Assembly (NCBI GenBank): GCA_964591605.1
Contig: CAZQEN010000066.1
Coordinates: 1-26,317 of the forward strand
Reading direction: 5' to 3'
Source: CAYLLT01 sp964591605
GTDB taxonomy: Bacteria; Planctomycetota; Phycisphaerae; UBA1845; PWPN01
DNA length: 26,317 nt
Shown here: positions 1-6,235 of the stretch, piece by piece
How positions within the stretch are numbered: the first letter of the stretch is position 1
Layout: each line of letters begins with the position of its first letter
The notes under the pieces: model-generated
What the model saw: only the letters and a program-made list of their open reading frames with translations
What the model was told of the DNA's origin: nothing
Database searches by the model: none
Translations under genes and position numbers: made by a program

Positions 1-1
1 G

Positions 2-361
2 GCGGCCAAAGGCACCTTCCTGCTCGGCGTGAAGGCCGTCATCGCGGAGAGCTTCGAGCGCATCCACCGCAGCAACCTGGTCGGCATGGGCGTGCTGCCG
101 CTCCAGTTCAAGGACGGTCAGAGCCGCGACTCCCTGCATCTCACCGGCCACGAAGTCTTCGAGATCGAAGGCCTCGGGGACACTTTGAAACCCCTGCAGG
201 ACCTCACCGTGATCGCCCGCCGCGACGACGGGCAGGTCACGAAGTTCCCCGTCACCTGCCGCATCGATACGCCCGTTGAGATCGATTACTACCGCAACGG
301 CGGAATCCTCCAAACGGTTCTGCGCAAGATGCTCACTCCCCCTCCTCCATCCGGTCCATGA
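2..361 (+). CDS. acnA: Aconitate hydratase, C-terminal end (5' truncated by window)
   Basis: Aconitase interconverts citrate and isocitrate in the TCA cycle through a [4Fe-4S] cluster. Only the last 119 residues are present. The frame is open from base 2. The fragment begins AAKGTFLLGVKAVIAESFER and continues with IHRSNLVGMGVLPLQF, the hallmark of the C-terminal swivel domain (domain 4) of AcnA/IRP-type aconitases. A late CRIDTPVEIDYYRNGGIL stretch, typical of the extreme C-terminus, follows. The catalytic cluster-binding cysteines lie upstream and outside the window. The last 29 bases overlap the 3' end of the convergent DUF983 gene. The terminal Pro-rich residues (TPPPPSGP) fall within that overlap and are probably non-conserved. 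The family call is very safe; AcnA rather than another aconitase subtype is likely. Confidence 0.95.
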   Translation, partial: AAKGTFLLGVKAVIAESFERIHRSNLVGMGVLPLQFKDGQSRDSLHLTGHEVFEIEGLGDTLKPLQDLTVIARRDDGQVTKFPVTCRIDTPVEIDYYRNGGILQTVLRKMLTPPPPSGP

Positions 362-707
362 CCACGTCGGCGGCTTCCCAGAGCAGCTTTGCATAGGGAT
401 GGGCGATGAGCCCGAACACGGTGGTCAGAACGGCCATGCCGGCGATGGCTCTATCCATCGGCCAGCCCGCGATCAGGTGCAGGGCGGCGAAGGAAACGAA
501 GCCGAACAGGGTCACGATCAGCGAACCGATCTGCATGACCCCGGTTGTCGAGCCGGGATGACGATGAAAGAGTCGCCCGCAGACGCCGCAGGTGCGGCGC
601 ATGCGCCACCAGCCGTCAAACGCATCGCCCTGCCCGCACGCGGGACAACGTCGTCGCAGGACGGCACGCAATGCCGACCGGACCTGCTGACCCCAGTTTT
701 GCGGCAT
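333..707 (-). CDS. DUF983 family zinc-ribbon membrane protein
   Basis: This 124-residue protein has two CxxC knuckles (C21/C24 and C40/C43) forming a small zinc ribbon. Two hydrophobic helices follow, at about residues 56-80 and 86-106. That is the layout of the DUF983 family, whose function is unknown. The start is supported by GGAG (714-717) six bases upstream of the ATG. The gene is the third of a leftward unit: its start lies 50 bases after the stop of the TPR-like gene. Its 3' end overlaps the 3' end of the aconitase gene on the other strand by 29 bases. Family assignment comes from the CxxC spacing and the two membrane segments. No biochemical role can be inferred. Confidence 0.85.
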   Translation of the reverse strand: MPQNWGQQVRSALRAVLRRRCPACGQGDAFDGWWRMRRTCGVCGRLFHRHPGSTTGVMQIGSLIVTLFGFVSFAALHLIAGWPMDRAIAGMAVLTTVFGLIAHPYAKLLWEAADVVMDRMEEGE

Positions 708-757
708 GAATGACTCCGGTGCCCGATGCCTGAGCGTACCCGGAGAGTGCGGCGGTG

Positions 758-1513
758 TCAGCCCCCGGGCGCGGTGGCCGGAAGCGTGGCCGGAGCGGTG
801 GCGGCCGGCGTCGTGGCCGGCGGGGCAACGGCGGCGGGGGCGGTTTCAACCGGCGTGGCGGGCAGGGTGGCCGCCGGACGCGTCGCGATGATCTCGATCG
901 GGCGCAGCCGCTGATCCAGTGCACCCAGCCGCTCGGCCGCGAGATCCGCATAGGCGTTGGGCTTGGTTTCGACCAGTTCCTGGTAATACTGGCGGACCTT
1001 ATCGACGCTGCCCGCGCCGAGCACAACCAGCGATTCTTCAATGCCCGCCAGGCTCATGCGTGCTTCCGCCGCGACGGTTGACAGGTCCTTGAATCTGGCC
1101 AGCAGACCGATGTACGTGGCGGAGGCATCCTTGAGCAACTGGATCTTGCGGTCCTTGTCCTCCGGGCGCGTCAGACTCAGGGCAAGCCGGTTCTCCATGC
1201 TGCCCTTGAGCGGCAGGACGAACGGTCCGAGATTGGCGTCGTCGCCCCATCCGGCCGCGAGTTGACGAACGCGGTCCAGGGCGTCCGGTTCGGCGGTCAC
1301 GTCCTTCTCGCGCAGCTCATAGTACATGTTCCAGGCGGTCTGCTGCTTGTTGTGGCGGCGCTGCTGGATCAGCAGGGCGATGACCAGAATGGCCACGACC
1401 GCCAGGACACCCGCCAGGATGTAGGTGCTGTTGCGTTCGAGCGACTGATACGTCTGCTGCAACCACAGTTGAAGTTCGTTGGTTTTGAGCTCTTTGCGTC
1501 GCGTCTGCTTCAT
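758..1513 (-). CDS. Membrane-anchored TPR-like (YfgM-type) protein
   Basis: This 251-residue protein has a short basic cytoplasmic N-terminus (KQTRRKELKTNELQLWLQQ) and one membrane helix at about residues 30-49. A helical region with TPR-like repeats follows to about residue 205. The tail from about residue 210 is low-complexity Pro/Ala/Thr. This plan, an N-terminal anchor plus soluble TPR_21-like repeats, resembles YfgM-type proteins, which in enterobacteria work with periplasmic folding and the BAM/Sec systems; that function is only suggested here. The ATG overlaps the stop of the upstream lipoprotein gene by four bases (ATGA), so translation is probably coupled, which fits the absence of a clear ribosome binding site. 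The Pro/Ala/Thr tail resembles a cell-wall or periplasm-spanning linker. Confidence 0.75.
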   Translation of the reverse strand: MKQTRRKELKTNELQLWLQQTYQSLERNSTYILAGVLAVVAILVIALLIQQRRHNKQQTAWNMYYELREKDVTAEPDALDRVRQLAAGWGDDANLGPFVLPLKGSMENRLALSLTRPEDKDRKIQLLKDASATYIGLLARFKDLSTVAAEARMSLAGIEESLVVLGAGSVDKVRQYYQELVETKPNAYADLAAERLGALDQRLRPIEIIATRPAATLPATPVETAPAAVAPPATTPAATAPATLPATAPGG

Positions 1514-1971
1514 GGTACTGGTCGCCGGGGCGGCTCCGAAGGATTGCGGCTGAACGGGTTGAGGATCACCTGGATGGTCGTGTGATTCATCCAGTTGCCC
1601 TCGATCTCGACCGTGCAGGCCTCGTTGCGCCGCTCAAACCGCAGGGTCCGGCGGCCTTTGACGTTCTGATCGCTGACGCGGCTCCAGCCGGTCAGCGGCA
1701 TCTGTTCACGATAAAAGTCGCGTACCTCCGCCGGGTCGGCGAAGCCGCGATACATATGTCGGGCGGTGCGCTGGCCCCCGGATTCGTAATCCTCGGTCAT
1801 CCGGTTCACCATGTCGAAGCCCTTGGGCACGGGCACCCCTTCGAGGAACGGGGCCGGACGGGGCGCCAGCCGCGACACGCCTCCCCTGCCGCCGCCTCCG
1901 CTGCAGCCGGCCGTCGCCGCCGCGAGCACCAGGATCATCGCCCACTGTGCCGATGCAGAGAATCGACGCAT
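1510..1971 (-). CDS. Small putative lipoprotein of unknown function
   Basis: This 153-residue protein has a signal sequence ending in TAGC, with the presumed lipidated cysteine at C23. A Gly/Ser linker and a compact domain of about 100 residues follow. The domain contains FYREQMPLTGWSRVSDQ and a later Cys within an ACTVEIEG strand. Similar 'PVPKG...FYREQM..GW' folds occur in uncharacterised planctomycete lipoproteins; I know no function. The start is well supported by AAAGGAG (1978-1984), six bases from the ATG. It is the first gene of the leftward unit and overlaps the TPR-like gene by four bases. The -3 residue of the lipobox is Thr, so SPase II processing is likely but not certain. Confidence 0.7.
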   Translation of the reverse strand: MRRFSASAQWAMILVLAAATAGCSGGGGRGGVSRLAPRPAPFLEGVPVPKGFDMVNRMTEDYESGGQRTARHMYRGFADPAEVRDFYREQMPLTGWSRVSDQNVKGRRTLRFERRNEACTVEIEGNWMNHTTIQVILNPFSRNPSEPPRRPVP

Positions 1972-2316
1972 ACGAGACTCCTTTCTCGCCGGGCCGGGGC
2001 GGCTCCCTGCCTGCCCACCGCAAGGTCAGCCCTGGGTGCACGCCGCATCTTAACATCGGCATACCCGGCCCCGGGCGATGACCCTCCGACGGTGGGCATC
2101 TCGGGCACCGCTCTCAGCGGAAGTGAAGCCCGCCTGCCATGACAACCGACGGGCCGGCCGTACCGAAGATCCCGCGTCTCACCCGCCGGGATGCGGCCCG
2201 GCAGGACGTGGAAGATTAGCAGGAACCGCCGGGGGCCACAAGAAAGCCCCCCTTTCGGCTCGAGGCCCATCCGTGGCCCGGCGCATCCGGGCGATGCACG
2301 CCATTGAGCAGCGGGG
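1972..2316. other. 345-bp intergenic gap between two leftward units
   Basis: No convincing gene was seen. The gap should contain the promoter of the lipoprotein-TPR-DUF983 unit: on the minus strand a TTAAGAT-like AT-rich spot near 2048-2055 could be a -10 element, but no matching -35 is evident. A GC-only hairpin (arms 2231-2236 and 2246-2251) lies about 65 bases downstream of the anti-sigma stop. It could end that transcript, but no T-tract follows it on that strand. Confidence 0.4.
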
Positions 2317-4191
2317 TCAGGGGGAGGATAAGGATGCGGGCGGGGAGCTGCGAGCCGGCTGGGCCGGCACGTCCGGGCCGCTCTCGAGCAACACGTCGAC
2401 CGGCTGGCTGGCGGGTGTGGCCAAGCGGACGTAGAGGACGATCATGCCCTGCTCACCGCTCGGGGAGCTGGCCAGGGATGCGGCAGGTTGGGACGCCGGC
2501 TGGGAGGTGACGGCGGCTCGGTCGAATGTGGCGGCGCCGATCCCACCTCCACCAAAGCCGCCATACGTGAGCCGATTTCCCGTGGCCGGCTGACTGTCGG
2601 CATAGTCATGGTCGGCCACCGCTGCCACGCTTTCGGTCACGGTGTACCGGTCAGCCGGGGCCGTCTGCATCGCGACGCCGCCATGCGGACCCGGCGCGGC
2701 GCTCGCGGGAGCAAGACCGAACGCCTGCGCGGGGGGGGCGGGGGTTGCGGGTGGCGGGAGCGTCTCGAAATGGGATGCGGCCGCAGGCGCGGGGGGCGCG
2801 GGGGCTGCGGACCGGGCCACGGTGGCCGCAACGGTCTCGTGAGGCTGCGTGGCCGCACCCCGGCCGAACTCATCCTGAGCGGCCTGCGTGCGGACCGGGG
2901 CATCTTCCGCCGGGTATGCAGCGAAATACTTCTCCAAGGAATGTCCATAGCCCATATACCAGGAACGCGCTTCGCCCGCCTGCCCGGCCGCGTCGGACAC
3001 CTTGTCTCCCAGGGCCACCCGCCGGCTTTCCTCCGCGGGCAGCACGCGAACCTTCGCGGCGGGCCACTGCGAGCGGACCTCGTCGAGGGTGCGGGCGAGC
3101 GTGTCGTCGGCCAGAACGCGCGTCAGGATAACCGCCCTGGCGTCCGGCACCTGCCGGACCCTCGCGACCTTCGCGCCCAGCATCGTATCGTCGTCACGGT
3201 GGAGCTGCGTGATCGCCTCGGGCCGGCCCGCCGCCATGAGGTCCAGGTCCTCCACGGCAGCGGGCGCACCGCCGGCCTTCGCCCTGGCCGGCAGTTTTCC
3301 GTTCAAGACCAGCGCGTCACCGGCCTCGACAAACGCGAACCGCTCCTTGAGCAGTTGAGCGGCCTGCTGCTGGGAGGCGGCTGTGGGGGTGTTCAACTCG
3401 ACCAGGGCAACCACGGGAGCGCCGTGCCGGGGTGCCGCGGGCTGGCTTGATCGGCCTTCGTGCGAATCAGCCTGCTCCTGCCCAAGTTGTGCCAGTCGGC
3501 GTTCCTCGACCGTCCCCTCCAGGCGGCCGTCGGCTTGCCGCTCACGTCCTGGGGCCGGTACGGCAACTCCTTTCATGTGCTCGACCGCGGGTTCCCGCTC
3601 CGCTGAGCCGGTACGACGGTCATTGCTGGCAAAGATCTTGAGTTCCGCCGGCGGCAGCGGAGCTGAGGGCGGTTTCGAATTCGGCGCTGCGGCGGGGGTC
3701 TCGGCGAAACCCCGCTGCGCCACTTCCCGGCCCCGCTCCTGCGCCTCAGCCAGACGGGGCTTGGCCGGACTGTCCTCATGGGGGGCGGCCTGGTCTTTGC
3801 TGGCGAGCGTGATGACAGGGTTGTCGCGCTGAGACATCGGCCTGATGAGATAAACCGTCACGAACGCCAGCCCGATCACCGCGGCCGCCGCCACCCAGCG
3901 CAGGCCGAAGGTCCTCTCCCGCGGGACAGGTGACGGGGCGCCCTGCAGATCGCCGAGCAGCGCCTCGCGTTCCAGCCGCGTGCGGATCCCCTCCAGCAGC
4001 CGGTCGGAGGCCCGCGCCCGCGGCAACTCGCCGAGCACCCGCGAGGTTGCGCGCAGCTCCGCCAGCACCGTGCGGGCCCCGGCGTCCTCGGCGAGGAACG
4101 CCTCCACCTCACGGCGCTGGGCGGCGGTCAGCTCGTCGTCCAGGTAGGCCGAGAGCTGCTCGAGCAACTGTTCACGCTTCCGCGGGTCCAT
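2317..4191 (-). CDS. Large membrane-anchored anti-sigma factor-like protein
   Basis: This 624-residue protein starts with a helical segment (EQLLEQLSAYLDDELTAAQR, ending near residue 48) that matches the anti-sigma zf-HC2-like fold. It lacks the usual His/Cys zinc ligands, so it would be a zinc-less anti-sigma domain. One membrane helix lies at residues 98-116. The remaining 500 or so residues are predicted outside the cytoplasm: Ala/Pro-rich linkers around a structured part (about residues 255-430) containing ARAVILTRVLADDTLARTLD and AARSWYMGYG-like stretches. The gene lies directly downstream of an ECF sigma gene on the same strand, which supports a sigma-sequestering role. No clear ribosome binding site precedes the ATG; a heptamer array occupies that position. 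The C-terminus contains IVLYVRLATP followed by a Pro/Ser-rich tail. Confidence 0.8.
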   Translation of the reverse strand: MDPRKREQLLEQLSAYLDDELTAAQRREVEAFLAEDAGARTVLAELRATSRVLGELPRARASDRLLEGIRTRLEREALLGDLQGAPSPVPRERTFGLRWVAAAAVIGLAFVTVYLIRPMSQRDNPVITLASKDQAAPHEDSPAKPRLAEAQERGREVAQRGFAETPAAAPNSKPPSAPLPPAELKIFASNDRRTGSAEREPAVEHMKGVAVPAPGRERQADGRLEGTVEERRLAQLGQEQADSHEGRSSQPAAPRHGAPVVALVELNTPTAASQQQAAQLLKERFAFVEAGDALVLNGKLPARAKAGGAPAAVEDLDLMAAGRPEAITQLHRDDDTMLGAKVARVRQVPDARAVILTRVLADDTLARTLDEVRSQWPAAKVRVLPAEESRRVALGDKVSDAAGQAGEARSWYMGYGHSLEKYFAAYPAEDAPVRTQAAQDEFGRGAATQPHETVAATVARSAAPAPPAPAAASHFETLPPPATPAPPAQAFGLAPASAAPGPHGGVAMQTAPADRYTVTESVAAVADHDYADSQPATGNRLTYGGFGGGGIGAATFDRAAVTSQPASQPAASLASSPSGEQGMIVLYVRLATPASQPVDVLLESGPDVPAQPARSSPPASLSSP

Positions 4192-4192
4192 G

Positions 4193-4234
4193 GTCTTTGG
4201 TTCTTAGTTATGAGTTCTGGGTTCTGAGTATGCC
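4193..4234 (+). repeat. GT-initial heptamer array, locus 1 left arm
   Basis: Six uninterrupted 7-base units, each beginning GT: GTCTTTG, GTTCTTA, GTTATGA, GTTCTGG, GTTCTGA, GTATGCC. The array directly abuts the start codon of the anti-sigma gene. The GGTTCTGAGT at 4220-4229 is an exact inverted copy of a segment in the right arm (4328-4337), so the two arms can pair. Confidence 0.75.
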
Positions 4235-4308
4235 CTTCGGCATCGCTTCCCGTTACCCGGCGCCAGCATGCCGATCAGACTCAGGATTCCGGCTTTCCTG
4301 TGTCCCAC

Positions 4309-4336
4309 CGGGTACCGACGACTCAGGACTCAGAAC
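4309..4336 (-). repeat. GT-initial heptamer array, locus 1 right arm
   Basis: On the minus strand four consecutive 7-base units begin with GT: GTTCTGA, GTCCTGA, GTCGTCG, GTACCCG. The array is oriented towards the left arm and overlaps the end of the sigma gene: the sigma stop codon (4323-4325) is part of the second unit, and the last sigma residues (VVGSES) are encoded at its start. Confidence 0.7.
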
Positions 4337-4952
4337 CAACAACTTCCTTCAATCGGCTCCGCATTTCCATCCGTGCGCGGTGGATCCGCGACTTCACCGT
4401 CCCCACCGCCACTTCGAGGACCTCGGCGATCTGCTGGTAATCCAGCCCCTCGATATCCCGCAGGACCAGCACCGAGCGATGATCGTCGTCGAGCCGTTCG
4501 AGCTCGGCCAGCACGCGGTCCTGCACCTCCCGCGCCGAGAGCCGGGCGGCCGGATCGAGCTCCTGCTCCGACCGGCGGGTCGGCCAGCCATCCTGCGCGG
4601 CGAGGGCCATGTCTTCTCCATCGGCCCGGTACAGCGAGAGCCGCGGCGAACGACTCTGCCTGCGGCGGTGCGAGATCGACAGGTTCACCGCGATCCGGAA
4701 CAGCCAGGTGTAGAAACCGGACCGCTGCTGGAACTTGCCGATGTGCCGCGTCGCCTGCAGGAACGCCTCCTGGGCCAGTTCCTGGGCGTCGTCCAGATTG
4801 CCGCAGAGCCGCCAGCAGGTGTTGACGATCCGGTCCTGATAACGGCTCACCAGCCGGCTGAGGGCCGACATGTCTCCCGCCCGGGCCTGCTCGATCAGGG
4901 CGGCCTCATCCGGCGTTCGAGACCCTGCCGGTACCATCGCTGGCTTTGACAT
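4323..4952 (-). CDS. RNA polymerase ECF sigma factor (sigma-70 family)
   Basis: This 209-residue protein has region 2 at about residues 20-100, including LVSRYQDRIVNTCWRLCG, the DDAQELAQEAFLQA core-binding helix and FYTWLFRIAVNLSISHRRR. Region 4 lies at about residues 150-205, with LDDDHRSVLVLRDIEGLDY and the helix-turn-helix EVLEVAVGTVKSRIHRAR. This is the standard ECF (RpoE-like) layout, and the length is normal. The anti-sigma-like membrane protein follows on the same strand, so the sigma factor is probably held inactive until an envelope signal arrives. An ECF-type promoter-like pair (GGAAC/GTCTAA) sits immediately before the ATG. If used, it would make transcription begin around the annotated start, and translation might then begin at the second Met (residue 6). 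The C-terminal codons lie in a heptamer repeat. Confidence 0.93.
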   Translation of the reverse strand: MSKPAMVPAGSRTPDEAALIEQARAGDMSALSRLVSRYQDRIVNTCWRLCGNLDDAQELAQEAFLQATRHIGKFQQRSGFYTWLFRIAVNLSISHRRRQSRSPRLSLYRADGEDMALAAQDGWPTRRSEQELDPAARLSAREVQDRVLAELERLDDDHRSVLVLRDIEGLDYQQIAEVLEVAVGTVKSRIHRARMEMRSRLKEVVGSES

Positions 4953-4953
4953 G

Positions 4954-4981
4954 TTAGACGCTCGCTGCGCCGGACGGTTCC
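4954..4981 (-). promoter_or_regulatory. Possible ECF-type promoter of the sigma gene
   Basis: On the minus strand GGAACC (4976-4981) is separated by 16 bases from GTCTAA (4954-4959). This resembles the GGAAC / GTC consensus read by many ECF sigma factors and would indicate autoregulation. The -10 lies only one base before the ATG, so either the true start is the Met at residue 6 or the match is accidental. The motifs are short. Confidence 0.35.
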
Positions 4982-5445
4982 ACCGGGGCGGGCAGGACGG
5001 CTCCGCCGCCGATCGCCCTCAGCATCTTCACGCGGACCACGGGAGGGGTCAACCGCTGGCAGGGCCCGTGCCGGTCCGTCACACGCCACGGGCGGGACCT
5101 CACATTGGTCCCGGAAGATCCCCCCTGCCGGGGCCATTCAAGATCCGTATCGGCAGATCCCGCCCGCCGGGTGGGACCGGCCATGCGGGGGAGACCTGCC
5201 TGCCGAGGTTCCCACCCATACGCCCGGGACACCGGGAGACCGGCGGGGCTGGCGACCTGCCCAGACAAAGCGTCAGAACTTGACCGGTCGGGACCTCGGC
5301 AACGTTCGCCTCGCCGTGACCGCTTCGAAAGGACGGTCGGCGAAGCGTAGTGCCACTTCATGTTACGTCCGCCGGAGGGCGAGGTTGCGAGGGAAATCGG
5401 GAGAGCGTGGAGACGGCAGGTTCAGGAAGGGGCGACATCAAAGCG
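4960..5445. other. Long intergenic region upstream of the sigma gene
   Basis: Between the sigma start and the hairpin of the Tyr/Asp-rich gene there are about 490 bases in which I see no supportable gene. Open frames exist on both strands, but their translations are Arg/Pro/Gly-rich and lack domain, membrane or start-site signals. They look like GC-driven chance frames. No tRNA-like or riboswitch-like structure was recognised. Confidence 0.45.
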
Positions 5446-5482
5446 AGGAGGCGCCGCGAACAGGCGATCTTCGGCGCCTCCT
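5446..5482 (-). terminator. GC-rich hairpin downstream of the Tyr/Asp-rich gene
   Basis: A perfect 11-base inverted repeat (AGGAGGCGCCG at 5446-5456, CGGCGCCTCCT at 5472-5482) encloses a 15-base loop. It begins 35 bases after the stop of the leftward Tyr/Asp-rich gene. Only a short TTT follows on that strand, so it is a weak intrinsic terminator or an RNA-stabilising hairpin. Confidence 0.5.
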
Positions 5483-5517
5483 GCATTGAAACTGCTTATC
5501 AAGACCGCACGCCGGGG

Positions 5518-5898
5518 TCACTCGTACCACCAGTCATCCCAGAAATCTTCCTCTTCGTCGTAGTATTCATCTTCGTCGTAGTAGCCGTCGTCGTAGTAGC
5601 CGTCGTCGTAGTACCCATCATCGTAGTAGCCGTCGTCGTAATAGCCGTCATCATAGTAGCCATCGTAGTAACCGTCTTCGTAGTACCAGTCGTCGTAGTA
5701 CCAGCCGTCATCATAGTAGAAGTCGTCGTAGTAATACCCAGATTCTTCGTACCAGAAATCAGAACAGTCGTAGGCGCCGCAGGTCCCATATCCATCCCCA
5801 TAGCCGCCGAACACGACGCCGTTCTCGGCCTCGACCGCGGGGCAGCCCATTCCGGGCACGAGCAGAAGCATGGCGAGGCAAACGAGCATGAAACGCAT
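5518..5898 (-). CDS. Small secreted Tyr/Asp/Gly-repeat protein
   Basis: This 126-residue protein has a hydrophobic signal sequence (RFMLVCLAMLLLVPGMGC). C19 could be a lipidation site, although the lipobox (GMGC) is weak. After a Gly/Tyr stretch with C40 and C45, residues 54-115 are almost entirely Tyr, Asp, Gly and Trp, including five perfect YYDDG units (residues 81-105). The end is acidic and Trp-rich (EEEDFWDDWWYE). The start is chosen because GGAGGAAG (5903-5910) lies at ideal spacing and the signal sequence begins there. A GC-rich hairpin follows the gene. The protein is extremely acidic and aromatic. Calcium or metal binding, surface adhesion or tyrosine cross-linking are possible but unproven. 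No family is recognised. Confidence 0.7.
   Translation of the reverse strand: MRFMLVCLAMLLLVPGMGCPAVEAENGVVFGGYGDGYGTCGAYDCSDFWYEESGYYYDDFYYDDGWYYDDWYYEDGYYDGYYDDGYYDDGYYDDGYYDDGYYDDGYYDEDEYYDEEEDFWDDWWYE
5560..5736 (-). repeat. 15-bp imperfect tandem repeats encoding YYDDG
   Basis: Within the Tyr/Asp-rich gene, units of 15 bases (one YYDDG each) recur with synonymous changes: TAC/TAT and GAC/GAT alternate. The amino-acid pattern is kept more strictly than the DNA, which argues that the protein repeat is selected. Flanking variants such as WYYDD and WYYED extend the pattern. Confidence 0.8.
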
Positions 5899-6235
5899 GG
5901 GGCTTCCTCCGTCTGTGGCCAACCCGCCGCAGCGAGCCGTGGAGGAGGGCATAAAACCGGGCCCTCGCGGCCACCACACCAGACACCCCGAACCCCGGCA
6001 GGTTAGCGACCGGCTGAGCGGTCGAGCGGTATGGCCTCCCAAGCCAGCCTCAAAGAGCCCCATCTGTTTCAATGTCCGCGTGACAACTGGAGTGGCAAAG
6101 GATGGTCGATCTTCAGCGGGCGCCGCACTGCGGCACCACAGGGTCAAGTCCGGTCCGGCCTTCGACGCCGTGGCAGCGAACGATCGGCCGCCCATGACTC
6201 GTCAAGAGATGGCAACGTCCGATAGACTGACAGCC
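5899..6235. other. Divergent intergenic region
   Basis: This 337-bp gap separates the leftward Tyr/Asp-rich gene from the rightward formyltransferase gene and must hold promoters for both. A TTTTAT-like spot on the minus strand near 5951-5956 could be a -10 for the left gene. A short GACCG/CGGTC inverted repeat lies near 6008-6022. No gene is supported, although the formyltransferase frame stays open upstream and could start at 6194 or 6209. Confidence 0.4.

Noticed and set aside
2231..2251. GGGGGC/GCCCCC hairpin as an intrinsic terminator
   Set aside because: Only six pairs and no T-tract on the strand of the preceding gene; mentioned only in the gap entry.
4954..5361. Minus-strand open frame in the gap upstream of the sigma gene
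   Set aside because: Arg/Pro/Ser-rich translation, no ribosome site and no domain; it probably arises from base composition.
5350..6006. Plus-strand open frame with long Val/Ile runs resembling a membrane protein
   Set aside because: It is antisense to the YYDDG repeats: GTA/GTC-rich complement codons give Val/Ile runs. The minus strand has a signal peptide and a good ribosome site.
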